Of a stretch of 37,829 nt of DNA, positions 25,170 to 33,305 are shown piece after piece; the first letter of the stretch is position 1; the number at the start of each line of letters is the position of its first letter. The translations under genes were made by a program, and so were the position numbers. The stretch is from positions 1-37,829 of the forward strand of contig VXMP01000049.1 in NCBI GenBank assembly GCA_009841075.1. Reading direction: 5' to 3'. Source of the DNA: Acidimicrobiia bacterium. Lineage in GTDB: Bacteria > Actinomycetota > Acidimicrobiia > Spongiisociales > Spongiisociaceae. Below the pieces are notes generated by a model. That model was not told the origin of the DNA and searched no databases. It saw only the letters and a list, made by a program, of their open reading frames with translations.

Positions 25170-26096
25170 TTAGGTCCCCGCCAACCGACGGGCTCGGGTC
25201 AGCATCCAGCCCAGCCCGGCGATGGCCATCACCGTCAGGGCGGAGAGGAGGTAGGCGGTGGCGGCGGCGCTGCCGAAATCGAACTGTTCGAAGCCCTGTC
25301 GATAGACCAGGTAGTTGAGGGTGGTGGTGCTCCGACTGGGTCCGCCTCGGGTGAGCACATAGATGGTGTCGAACACCTTCATTGCCCAGACGAACAGGAA
25401 GATGACCACCGGAATGACGACCGGCATCATCAAAGGGAGGGTGACGTTGGTGAAGGTGCGCCACGATCCGGCACCGTCTATGGCGGCGGCCTCCTTCACG
25501 GTACGGGGGACCACCTGGAGTCCGGCCAGGAGGAAGATGGTGGCGAATGGGATCCAGCGCCACACCTCGGCGATCAGAACCGAGTGCAGGGCGATGGTCT
25601 GGCCTCCCAGCCAGATCACCTCACCTTCCGCCCCGAGCGCCCGGAGGAGTCCGTTGAGAAAGCCGAACTCGGCGTGGAACATCTGCACCCACAGCACTCC
25701 CGATGCCACCGGCGGCACCGCCCAGGGAAGGAGGACGACCACCCGTAACAGCCCCCGCCCCAAAAAGGTCTGGTTGAGAAGGGAGGCTATGGCGAACGAC
25801 AGGGCCACGGTGAGCAGGCAAAGCATCAGCCCGAAATACAGGGTGATCCGGGTGGCCTCCCAGAAGGCGGCGCTTTGTAGCTGGTTGACAAAGTTGGCAA
25901 ACCAAACCAGCCGGACGATCCGGAACCGGGGCGACAGGTCGATGTCGGACAGGCTGTAGGCGACCGTGGCAACGGCGGGATATAGGTACACCCCGGCCAC
26001 GATCAGAACCGCCGGAGCCACCATTGCAATAGCCGCTCGATGCCCACGGCGATATTTGGTCCGGACCAAGGGGATGGCCCGGACCGGATCGGTCAT
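25170..26096 (-). CDS. Sugar-type ABC permease (MalF/UgpA-like)
   Basis: The 308-residue protein has six predicted membrane segments, a basic N-terminus before the first segment at about residues 22-45, and the EAA motif KEAAAIDGAGSWRTFTNVTLP. These mark it as the MalF-type half of a CUT1 importer. It lacks the large extra periplasmic loop of E. coli MalF, as in UgpA. The ATG at 26096 is 29 bp after the binding-protein stop, with AAAGGAA at proper distance. It pairs with the MalG-like product. Class is firm; the imported solute is unknown. Confidence 0.94.
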   Translation of the reverse strand: MTDPVRAIPLVRTKYRRGHRAAIAMVAPAVLIVAGVYLYPAVATVAYSLSDIDLSPRFRIVRLVWFANFVNQLQSAAFWEATRITLYFGLMLCLLTVALSFAIASLLNQTFLGRGLLRVVVLLPWAVPPVASGVLWVQMFHAEFGFLNGLLRALGAEGEVIWLGGQTIALHSVLIAEVWRWIPFATIFLLAGLQVVPRTVKEAAAIDGAGSWRTFTNVTLPLMMPVVIPVVIFLFVWAMKVFDTIYVLTRGGPSRSTTTLNYLVYRQGFEQFDFGSAAATAYLLSALTVMAIAGLGWMLTRARRLAGT

Positions 26097-26125
26097 TTGT
26101 TGAAGGTTCCTTTATCCCTAAAGGC

Positions 26126-27496
26126 TTATCCGTCGTCTTGGTTGCGGGCTTCGACAGCCGCCGCGGCCGCGTCATCCAGAGCTGCCTTGGGTGTCTTATT
26201 ACCGGCCAAGACCTCATGGATCTCGTCCGACAAAATCTGGGTCCAGCGGGGACGATCCTCCGACCATCCGCCGTCAACCGGGTATTCGTAGGCTTGGGCG
26301 AGGGCCGGGTAGAAGGGGAAGGCCTCGACCACCTCGGGTTCCTGCATAATCCCCGAGTACATCGAACCCCATCCGCCCATGGCTATCGTCCGCTGACCCT
26401 CGCGAGAGGCGATTAGCTCCAGCAGCCGCCAGGCCTCGTCCTTGTTCTCGGCGTAAACCGGGACACCGAAGAACTCGGATCCGTCCACAGAACCGCTGGT
26501 GACCACCGCCGGATTGGGGGCAAAGGCGCTGTGTCCGGCGATCTGCGAAGCATCCGGTAGGGCCGCCACCCCCGCCACGAACGGCCAGGAAATGAACATC
26601 CCCCGAGTACCTTCGAAAAATCCCGGGGTGGCGTCGAATACCCAGGTATAGGTGGTGACGGCCGGGTCTACCACCTGATGGGTGTGGAGCAGATCGTGGA
26701 GCTTCTGGAGCGCCTCCACCCCCTCCTCCGAGTTCCAGCTGGGCTGTTGCTCTTCGTCCAGGAAACTACCGCCGTGCATGTTCAGCATCCCTCCCCAGGT
26801 CCAGAGGACGTGGGGGCCGGCCCAGGCGTCGGTATATCCGTAGTATTGAACACCGTCCCTTTCGCCGGTCATGGCCTTGGCGTATTCGACGAACGTATCC
26901 CAGGAGTTGGGGGTGGAATGCCAGTCGGCCGGGGCATCCGGATCCAGTCCGGCCTGTTCTATCAGCTGCTTGTTCCAGTGCAGCAGCTGGCTTCCCATGG
27001 TCCAGGGCACGGCCAGGGTGTCCTCGCCTTGTTCCACCGCCCCCAGACCACGGGTGAGAAGGTCGGATTCGGTTCGGACATTCTGGTCCATAAAGACGGA
27101 GGCGTTGGTCAACCAACCTCGACTGCCTAACTCGGCACCGAGCTCGGCGGTTACAAACACCGCGTCCCAGGGGGAGCTTTGGGCCAGGAACGAAGTGGTC
27201 AGCTTGCTTCGTAGGTCGGGGGTGGTGATCTCTTCGACGGTAGGGGAGAATCCGACCGCCGACTGGTGCTGTTCCAGCAGGGCTTTGATCGGGTCCATAT
27301 GGGTTCCGATCAGAACACCCAGCGAGCCGGTGAAGTCGTCGCCCGGTTCAGCACCTTCATCAATAGGGTCGCTTTCTCCGCAGGCCGCTACCAGGGCAGA
27401 CATACCCCCCATGGCGGCGAATGCCGCTAACGCCGAACCCCCGCCCAGGAACTGGCGGCGGGTGAACTGATATGACCGATTGGCTTTGGGAACCAT
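26126..27496 (-). CDS. Extracellular solute-binding lipoprotein of ABC importer
   Basis: The 456-residue protein is of family 1 (sugar-type) binding-protein size. The N-terminus has a twin-arginine motif (RRQFLGG, residues 13-19), a hydrophobic stretch and a lipobox LVAAC with Cys39, so it is probably exported folded by Tat and lipid-anchored outside. Internal features such as the WNKQLIEQAGLDPDAPADW segment and a C-terminal ALDDAAAAA helix are typical of sugar-binding lipoproteins. It is the first gene of a six-gene operon, with GGAGG before the ATG. Ligand binding outside and delivery to the two permeases is the family role; the ligand is not known. Confidence 0.94.
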   Translation of the reverse strand: MVPKANRSYQFTRRQFLGGGSALAAFAAMGGMSALVAACGESDPIDEGAEPGDDFTGSLGVLIGTHMDPIKALLEQHQSAVGFSPTVEEITTPDLRSKLTTSFLAQSSPWDAVFVTAELGAELGSRGWLTNASVFMDQNVRTESDLLTRGLGAVEQGEDTLAVPWTMGSQLLHWNKQLIEQAGLDPDAPADWHSTPNSWDTFVEYAKAMTGERDGVQYYGYTDAWAGPHVLWTWGGMLNMHGGSFLDEEQQPSWNSEEGVEALQKLHDLLHTHQVVDPAVTTYTWVFDATPGFFEGTRGMFISWPFVAGVAALPDASQIAGHSAFAPNPAVVTSGSVDGSEFFGVPVYAENKDEAWRLLELIASREGQRTIAMGGWGSMYSGIMQEPEVVEAFPFYPALAQAYEYPVDGGWSEDRPRWTQILSDEIHEVLAGNKTPKAALDDAAAAAVEARNQDDG

Positions 27497-27847
27497 GCTC
27501 TTTGCACCTCCATTGGATGGCCTTCAGATATAAGTTACACCGTTCGATGTTGTGATGCCCCTCAAATAGGGGGTGGAAAGTTGGGGAGGTTTCTGGTCGG
27601 GTCTAGACGGCCCCGGGGCGGGACCACCGATTTTTCGCGCTTTGTGTTACAGGTCTCAGAGCAAAAAGGAGCGATCGGCTCGGAGCGGAGACCTTATACA
27701 ACCCAACCCGGAATCCTATGTAGAAAATCCAGATAAAGCGCCTGCTAGCAAACGGTTTGATAAATTATCATCGGAATTCAGACTATAAGATTTGAAGTAA
27801 TCCTAGACTATCGATGGACTCGATACCTAGCAAGGTTTTTTTATATT

Positions 27848-27877
27848 TTGATTTTTATAAAAATTAAGATTAATAAT
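27848..27877 (+). promoter_or_regulatory. Candidate promoter of the pilus cluster
   Basis: TTGATT (27848-27853) and AATAAT (27872-27877) are 18 bp apart, about 100 bp before the CpaB-like start. Surrounding A/T tracts could act as an UP element. In such AT-rich DNA chance matches are likely, so confidence is limited. TATAGT at 27940 is an alternative -10. Confidence 0.35.
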
Positions 27878-27912
27878 GCTTATTTAATCAAAATAGGAAA
27901 ATATTGATATAT

Positions 27913-27937
27913 CAGGGCCTTAATTTTATTAGCCCTG
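27913..27937 (+). promoter_or_regulatory. Hairpin in the pilus leader
   Basis: CAGGGC and GCCCTG form a perfect six-bp stem around a 13-base AT-rich loop, 38 bp before the first pilus gene. It could be a leader hairpin or an operator; the T-rich segment lies in the loop, so it is not a usual terminator. Confidence 0.3.
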
Positions 27938-27974
27938 GCTATAGTGACTCCATGTTTTATAAAGAAGAGGTTCG

Positions 27975-28691
27975 GTGACATTAAAGGGAAGGCCTGGTAG
28001 CGGACGAACCAAGCCCGCCGGAAGAGGTTCAATAGGTCGGCGCAGCTTGTTCAGCCGCCTTTCATTCGGCCACGCAGTGATGATCATCGCCGGTTTGTTG
28101 GCCTTCTTGCTCAACGTTCTGGTACTCCGCGAAGAAGTTGAGCTGGTCGAGGTTCTGGTAGCCGCCCATAATCTATCGGCCGGCAGCCGGATGGAAAGCG
28201 GGGATATCACCTACCGTTCGGTGGACTCAGACGGTGCCTTTACCGACCGGGCGCTCACCTTGGGAAGGGAGACCACCCTCATAGGGCAGGTCATAGTGCG
28301 GGACATCCCGGCCGGAGCGCCACTGATGGCGAGTGACCTGCGGCCGGTGGCTACGCCCGATGAGCAACGGGCCATGAGCATCGCCATTTCGCCGGATAGG
28401 GCCGTCGGTGCTGCCCTGGATATCGGGGATCGGGTGGACGTTTTGCTGGTCGAGAACCAAGCGAGCCGGTTCATCGTTACCGGCTTAGAAATCTTGGCGG
28501 TCGGTTCAAGGGATCAGAATCGGTCGGGTTGGGGACTGACGGTTGAGGTGAGTCCGGTTCAGGCCATGCTTATAGCGGCGGCACTTGAATCCGGCACCGT
28601 CCATCTACTCAGATCGACCGGACTACCCCCCTACCGGAATTATCCGGCTATCCGAGACCATCGGTTACCTCCCGTCGCGTCAGGATCATGA
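27975..28691 (+). CDS. cpaB: Flp pilus assembly protein CpaB-like (SAF domain)
   Basis: The 238-residue protein has a basic N-terminus and one membrane segment at about residues 35-52. A SAF domain follows (VLVAAHNLSAGSRMESGDITYR ... VIVRDIPAGAPLMASDL), then the CpaB/RcpC-type beta domain (AISPDRAVGAALDIGDRVDVLLV). CpaB proteins belong to Flp/Tad pilus machines and are thought to work in the cell envelope near the pilus channel. The start is GTG at 27975 with AGAAGAGG four bases upstream. Its last codons overlap the next gene (ATGA). It is the first gene of the pilus cluster, next to the AT-rich patch. Confidence 0.85.
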   Translation: MTLKGRPGSGRTKPAGRGSIGRRSLFSRLSFGHAVMIIAGLLAFLLNVLVLREEVELVEVLVAAHNLSAGSRMESGDITYRSVDSDGAFTDRALTLGRETTLIGQVIVRDIPAGAPLMASDLRPVATPDEQRAMSIAISPDRAVGAALDIGDRVDVLLVENQASRFIVTGLEILAVGSRDQNRSGWGLTVEVSPVQAMLIAAALESGTVHLLRSTGLPPYRNYPAIRDHRLPPVASGS

Positions 28692-29848
28692 TCGGGTTTG
28701 AGCCCCTGATAGCCATCGCCGGTTCCCAGCGGGGGTGGGCATCCGAGCTGGTTCGATTTCTTAGTGACTTCGGAGGTGCCCGCCTGAAAGGAACGGTCCT
28801 TACCGCCGCCGAAGCCTTGAATACGGAATACGAGGTCCTGCTGATAGACGACATCGCCAGCTTCCTGAACCCTCGCTTGGTGGCCCGAATCCAGAAGCAG
28901 GGCCGTAAGGTGGTGGGAGTCTTTGACCCGGAGGCCGGTGATCTGGGCCGGGAACGCCTCCTGGCGCTGGGGGTGGACGGACTGGCCACCGCCGACGGTG
29001 ATCCGGAGTCGATTCTGGAGGTGGTGGCCTCCGTTGCCTTCGATGGTTCCGCCTCGTCTACCCCGAGAGCCACAGAGGATCGAAGCGAGTCGGAAACCGG
29101 TCGGATGACCGTGATCGCCGGCGGAGACGTGGGCGGTGATCTGGCAGTCATCCTCGCCGGAGAGTTTCAGGCCCATCAACGCACCACGTTGGTGGTAGAC
29201 GTTGACACCCTTACGCCTATGCTGGCCCAACGGTTTTCCCTGCCGTTGGTTCCCAACCTACTTACCGCCTTGGACGCCCACCTATTACTTCGGGGCGAGG
29301 TGAGCGATTCCTTCCTGTCCGGACCCTACGGGGTAACCGTTCTGACCGGTCTACCCGATCCTTCCGACTGGCACACGATCGGAACCGAGGAGATAGTCGA
29401 TCTGCTCGACACCCTGAGCCGCAGGCATGATGAGTTGATCATCAAAACCTTCCCCTACCTCGAAGACGACCACATCAATGCCCGGCGGGGGCGTTTCGAT
29501 GTCAGCCGGTCGGTAATCGAGCTGGCCACCGAGGTGATCTGCCTGGTCGAGCCCACCCCGATCGGGCTCTCTCGGGCGCTGACCTGGGCGGCCAAGACTC
29601 AAAAAATGACCTCCGCTTCGTTACATATCGTGTTCGAGGCCCGTCCGCTTTCCATGTTCCAAAGGGGCGAACTGAGCGACGAGCTGCTTCGAAACCTGTC
29701 ACCCCAATCCATAACCTGGTTGCCGGTCGACAACGGTATGGAGCGGGCGGTTTGGAACGGGACGGAGGTCCCCAAGGGATCATTCGTCCGAACCGTTGTA
29801 AAGCTGGGGGCCGCCATGCTGAACGGCACCCGCCGGAGTCGTCCATGA
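28688..29848 (+). CDS. cpaE: CpaE-like pilus protein with degenerate P-loop
   Basis: The 386-residue protein has an N-terminal receiver-like region (roughly 1-125) and a MinD/ParA-like ATPase fold, as in CpaE/TadZ, the protein that places Flp pilus machines. The expected deviant Walker A is replaced by AGGDVGGDLAV near residue 142, without the Lys and Thr that bind nucleotide phosphates. The following LVVDVDTLTPMLAQRF strand, equivalent to Walker A', is kept. It therefore may not hydrolyse ATP. It overlaps the CpaB-like gene and the CpaF-like gene by four bases each. The position and fold support the call; the loss of the P-loop is unusual but seen in TadZ-like relatives. Confidence 0.8.
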   Translation: MIGFEPLIAIAGSQRGWASELVRFLSDFGGARLKGTVLTAAEALNTEYEVLLIDDIASFLNPRLVARIQKQGRKVVGVFDPEAGDLGRERLLALGVDGLATADGDPESILEVVASVAFDGSASSTPRATEDRSESETGRMTVIAGGDVGGDLAVILAGEFQAHQRTTLVVDVDTLTPMLAQRFSLPLVPNLLTALDAHLLLRGEVSDSFLSGPYGVTVLTGLPDPSDWHTIGTEEIVDLLDTLSRRHDELIIKTFPYLEDDHINARRGRFDVSRSVIELATEVICLVEPTPIGLSRALTWAAKTQKMTSASLHIVFEARPLSMFQRGELSDELLRNLSPQSITWLPVDNGMERAVWNGTEVPKGSFVRTVVKLGAAMLNGTRRSRP

Positions 29849-31131
29849 CCCTTCGGCCCTATGAGGCGTTGCGTAGACGAGCCGCGGAACGTATCGGCGA
29901 GATGGAACTCGACCCGTTATCGGACGGAGAGAAGATTCGGGCCGAGGTAGACCGTCTTATAGAGGCCTATCAAAGACGTGCGTTCGGTGGCGGGGGAACC
30001 CGACCCTTCCGCGATCCCGCCGAAATCGGCGATCGACTGGTCGATTCCCTGGTCGGCTACGGGCCTTTGACGCCGGTATTCGACCGCCATGACATCGAAG
30101 AGATATTCATCGAAGGCGAGCGCGTGACCTTCATCGACTCCTTGGGTCGGCTCCAGGCGCTGGACACCCCCACCTCCGAGGAGGAGAACCGGCAGATCAT
30201 CACCCGCATTCTGGCCGGAACCAACCGGCGACTTGACGTGTCCAACCCGATCGAGCAGGCCCGGGTTCTGGGCGGCCGGGCCCGTCTAACCGCGGTTATA
30301 CCTCCGGTAGCGGATCGTTTGTCCGCCACACTCAGGAAGTACACGGTGAAAAACTTCGACCTGAGCTTCCTGGTCGAAAAGGAGGCGATATCCCAGACGG
30401 CGGCGAGCTTCCTTTGGGCGGCGGCCCAAGCCAACACCACCATTCTGTTCAGCGGTCCGCCTGGTGCCGGTAAGACCACCATGTTGAGTGCCTATTTGAA
30501 GGCGGTGCCGGCCGACAGGTGCATAAGGGTTTGCGAAGAGATCCGGGAACTGGACTTCCCCCTGCTTCACGGAAGTTTCTACGAGGCCAGCCCGCCCAAC
30601 CTGGACGGAACCAGGAGATACACCCTGCGTGATCTGGTCAAGGTGGTGCTGTCCCAGCGCCCTGACCTGATCTGCGTGGGCGAGGTAAGAGGGTCAGAGG
30701 CGTTCGAGTTGACCCGGGCGGTCAACGCCGGGTGCGGTTTTGCCTGCACAATCCACTCCGATTCGGCAGCGGCGGCTCTGGTGGCGTTGGTGAACGCCGC
30801 GCTTATGGCGGGCGAAAACGTCACCGAACCCATTTTGACCCAGGTGTTCAGCACCGCCATCGATTTCGTGGTCCACATGCGTAGGGATCAGCGCACCAGT
30901 CATCAGGAGGGTATCCAACGCCGGGTCATGGAGATCCTGGTGTTGGATCCCTCCGCCAGGAAGTCGGGTTTCGCCGCCCAACATCTGTTTGCCCGGGCCG
31001 GTATGACCGGACCTCTGGAGTGGACCGGCGTCTATCCACCCGATTCGGTACGACAACGCCTGGAATGGTTTCTTCCGAAGGGAGTCAATCTGGAATCCAT
31101 CCTTTCCAGGTCCTGGCAGGCCCCGCTGTGA
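29845..31131 (+). CDS. cpaF: CpaF/TadA-type secretion ATPase for Flp pili
   Basis: The 428-residue protein is a PilT/VirB11-class ATPase: Walker A SGPPGAGKTT near residues 204-212, acidic box ICVGEVRGSEA near 275, and the TIHSDSAAAAL His box. The N-terminal helical region (residues 1-70) fits CpaF. It should power assembly of the pilus at the inner face of the membrane. The frame is open further upstream, but the ATG at 29845 overlaps the CpaE-like stop (ATGA) and starts where the family starts. The next gene begins with GTG over its own stop. It is the only extension ATPase in the cluster, as is normal for Tad systems. Confidence 0.93.
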   Translation: MTLRPYEALRRRAAERIGEMELDPLSDGEKIRAEVDRLIEAYQRRAFGGGGTRPFRDPAEIGDRLVDSLVGYGPLTPVFDRHDIEEIFIEGERVTFIDSLGRLQALDTPTSEEENRQIITRILAGTNRRLDVSNPIEQARVLGGRARLTAVIPPVADRLSATLRKYTVKNFDLSFLVEKEAISQTAASFLWAAAQANTTILFSGPPGAGKTTMLSAYLKAVPADRCIRVCEEIRELDFPLLHGSFYEASPPNLDGTRRYTLRDLVKVVLSQRPDLICVGEVRGSEAFELTRAVNAGCGFACTIHSDSAAAALVALVNAALMAGENVTEPILTQVFSTAIDFVVHMRRDQRTSHQEGIQRRVMEILVLDPSARKSGFAAQHLFARAGMTGPLEWTGVYPPDSVRQRLEWFLPKGVNLESILSRSWQAPL

Positions 31132-32009
31132 GGTTGATAGCTCCCTTGATGACCGCCGTCTCGGTCTATCTGATCCTGGGACATTTCGCGGGCTACGCAC
31201 CTTCGATTTCCCTGACCATGCCTACCCGTCCCGACCGATCCCGACGGTTTCATCAGTGGCTCCTCCAGGCCGGATCCGACCTGACTCCGCTTCGTTTCTG
31301 GTGCGGGTCGGCCGGGCTGGGTTTGGGGGCACTGGCCTTGTTTACCGTCCTCACCTCGGCCTGGTGGATGGCAGTAATGCCGGCTTTAGGCGTGGCCTAC
31401 CTGCCCTATTGGTACTACTCACGGCGGAGAGGCGAACGGCTCGGCCAAATCCGGGAGGCCTGGCCGGATGCCCTGCGGGATGCGCTGGCCTCGATTTTGA
31501 CCGGTTCGACGCTGACTTCCGCTCTTTGCGATCTGGCCGATCGAGGTCCGGTGCCCCTTCAGCCCGCCTTCGCCCGTTTCCGTCTTATGTCCCGGATGAT
31601 GGGAGTGGTTCCGGCCTTGGAGCTGGTCAAAGAGGAGCTGAGCGATCCCAACTCGGATCGGGTTATCGAGGTGTTGGCCCTGGCCTACGAACACGGGGGA
31701 GGGCTGGTAGCGGAGGTGCTTCATGATCTGATCAGCGAGAACACCGAGGACCTTCGCCTGGGGGACGAGATCCGGGCGGACGGCACCGAGCAGCGCATCG
31801 AGAGTTGGGCGGTGGTGCTGGTTCCTTGGATCATGCTGGCCTTCCTGTCCCAATCCTCCGAGCAGTACCGAGCCTTCTACCACTCGGGGGCGGGCCTGGT
31901 GGTGGTTCTGGCTGCCGGGATTTGGTCCTTGCTCGGGGTGGTCCTGTTGGGATATATCAGCCGTTCCGCCCCCGAACCTCGGGTCCTGGCCGGAGCCGGG
32001 GTGCGATGA
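31128..32009 (+). CDS. tadB: TadB-like type II secretion F-domain membrane protein
   Basis: The GTG at 31128 overlaps the CpaF-like stop (GTGA) and gives about 293 residues. A hydrophobic first segment, a second pair at about residues 65-105, a cytoplasmic F domain (EAWPDALRDALASILTGSTL ... EVLALAYEHGG) and C-terminal membrane segments match TadB. TadB and TadC form the inner-membrane platform for Flp pilus assembly. An open frame runs upstream into cpaF, but the overlap start fits the pattern in this operon. The next gene starts four bases after its stop. Confidence 0.88.
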   Translation: MRLIAPLMTAVSVYLILGHFAGYAPSISLTMPTRPDRSRRFHQWLLQAGSDLTPLRFWCGSAGLGLGALALFTVLTSAWWMAVMPALGVAYLPYWYYSRRRGERLGQIREAWPDALRDALASILTGSTLTSALCDLADRGPVPLQPAFARFRLMSRMMGVVPALELVKEELSDPNSDRVIEVLALAYEHGGGLVAEVLHDLISENTEDLRLGDEIRADGTEQRIESWAVVLVPWIMLAFLSQSSEQYRAFYHSGAGLVVVLAAGIWSLLGVVLLGYISRSAPEPRVLAGAGVR

Positions 32010-32013
32010 CCAG

Positions 32014-32970
32014 ATGATCTCCGGTCTGGCCATAATCGCCGTGGCCTCTTCGGTGGTTTGTGCGGTTGCCGCGGTGTCGATCTGGGTTCGACCGCCCCGC
32101 CGACTCCGGTCAAGGGTGCGTCCCTACTCTTCGGTTACCCGTCTGGAGCCGGGAATGGGTACGGGTTTTCTGGATCGGGCTCGTCCGAGCTCTCCGCTCG
32201 GGAACAGCACCATCCGTCGCCTGCTGGCACCCATGCTCACCGGTGCCGTCTATCCCCTGGCCCGGTTTCTGATGCCGATGGATGACCAGGAACTCTCCCT
32301 TCGTCTCCGCCAGGCCGGATATTTTCCCGAAATGGAGGAGGCGGCCCGTCCCCTGGCCTATCGGATGCGCTCGCTGGGACGGATGGTGGGATACGCCACC
32401 GGTCTGGGGGCAGTAGGTCTCTGGGGTGGAAATTCGGGATTCATGGTGGTTTCCCTGATCGCGGTCGGCGCTCTGGTCGGTGCCTACCAATCTCGCTCCC
32501 GCCTGGCCGAGGCCGTTCGACGAAGGCGGGCGCGTATCCGATCCGAGCTCTACACGATCAACCAGCTGGTGGCGATGTACACCCGGGCGGGTGGCGGTCT
32601 CATCCAGGCCCTGCGCTATGTCGTAACCCGCGCCCGAGGAATCGCCGTGGACGAGCTGGCCGATGCCCTGCATCTCCATGATCGGGGCTGGACCTTTGCC
32701 GATGCCCTGGCCCGGGCGGAGAAGATGACGCCGGAGCCGGAGGCGGCTCGGACCTACCGGCTGCTGGCCACCTCCCAGGAACAAGGATTTGATCTTTCGG
32801 ATGCCCTTCTGAGCCTGTCTAAGGAACTCAGAGAAGGCCGAAGGAACGAGCTGAGACGGATGGCTGCCCGGCGGCGGGTGCTGATCGTCATTCCGGTGGT
32901 GGTGATACTGGCACCCGTCACCATGCTGTTCATGGCGGCCCCGATCCCGTCCATCTTGTTCGGTGGTTAG
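32014..32970 (+). CDS. tadC: TadC-like type II secretion F-domain membrane protein
   Basis: The 318-residue protein has a first membrane segment at about residues 3-25, a central pair near 115-155, a cytoplasmic F domain (ELYTINQLVAMYTRAGGGLI ... LLATSQEQGFDLSDALLSLS) and a final hydrophobic C-terminus. This is the TadC partner of the TadB-like product. It starts four bases after the upstream stop. After it comes an 87-bp spacer with two mutually exclusive hairpins before the pilin gene. No prepilin peptidase, secretin or TadE/F minor pilins follow, so the set here is minimal. Confidence 0.88.
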   Translation: MISGLAIIAVASSVVCAVAAVSIWVRPPRRLRSRVRPYSSVTRLEPGMGTGFLDRARPSSPLGNSTIRRLLAPMLTGAVYPLARFLMPMDDQELSLRLRQAGYFPEMEEAARPLAYRMRSLGRMVGYATGLGAVGLWGGNSGFMVVSLIAVGALVGAYQSRSRLAEAVRRRRARIRSELYTINQLVAMYTRAGGGLIQALRYVVTRARGIAVDELADALHLHDRGWTFADALARAEKMTPEPEAARTYRLLATSQEQGFDLSDALLSLSKELREGRRNELRRMAARRRVLIVIPVVVILAPVTMLFMAAPIPSILFGG

Positions 32971-32978
32971 GGCAGCAA

Positions 32979-33007
32979 CCCCGTTAGAAAGGAGGCGGGG
33001 CCACCCC
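32979..33007 (+). promoter_or_regulatory. Alternative hairpins before the pilin gene
   Basis: CCCCG (32979-32983) can pair with CGGGG (32996-33000), leaving AGGAGG in the loop. The same GGGG can instead pair with CCCC at 33004-33007 across three bases. The two stems exclude each other, as in attenuators or translational switches. No T-run follows. The call rests on sequence alone. Confidence 0.3.
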
Positions 33008-33010
33008 GAT

Positions 33011-33061
33011 ATGAGCAAAACACTTCCCATAGTTCAGAGTAAGAAAGGAAAGAACCGGTGA
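33011..33061 (+). CDS. Possible 16-residue leader peptide
   Basis: An ATG at 33011 opens a 16-codon frame, MSKTLPIVQSKKGKNR, whose TGA overlaps the GTG of the pilin gene (GTGA). This is the same junction style as the other genes in the cluster. A strong AGGAGG lies 16 bases upstream, farther than ideal. It could be a coupling leader for the pilin, or chance. Confidence 0.25.
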   Translation: MSKTLPIVQSKKGKNR

Positions 33062-33267
33062 ACAAAAAGGGCGACAGGAACAAGGCGGGCGGAGGGTTTC
33101 CGTTCTGTCTGAGGGACGAGCGAGGTGCGGCCGAGACCTCCACCGTCCTGGCTTGGATAGTGGTAGGGGTTCTGGTGGTTATGGCGCTTCGGGCGGGCCT
33201 GCAGACCGCAGGCGAAAATGTGATCGACGACCTTCAAACCAGATTGTCGGTCACTACTACCAACTGA
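33058..33267 (+). CDS. Short Flp-like pilin (type IVb prepilin)
   Basis: The 69-residue protein has a basic leader, then DERG followed by AAETSTVLAW and a single hydrophobic helix (about residues 29-45). This is the plan of Flp prepilins: cleavage by a prepilin peptidase after Gly23 would release a mature pilin of 46 residues. The Glu lies at +3 after the Gly instead of the usual +5. The GTG start has AAGGAAAG seven bases upstream. It follows the TadB/TadC genes, where the structural pilin is expected to be. A minor pseudopilin is an alternative. Confidence 0.75.
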   Translation: MNKKGDRNKAGGGFPFCLRDERGAAETSTVLAWIVVGVLVVMALRAGLQTAGENVIDDLQTRLSVTTTN

Positions 33268-33305
33268 TCGGCCATGTGCAGTAATAAAACCCCGGGTATA
33301 GGGTT

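Larger units (their letters stand above)
27497..27974. other. Divergent intergenic region with AT-rich patch
   Basis: No gene is seen in these 478 bp. The left half is GC-rich and carries the leader of the binding-protein gene, with GTCTAGAC near 27603 and a GGTCTC/GAGACC inverted repeat around 27652-27692. The right half, roughly 27755-27965, is strongly AT-rich, with long A and T tracts that contrast with everything else in the window. It leads directly into the pilus genes and contains the promoter and hairpin candidates listed separately. Confidence 0.7.
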
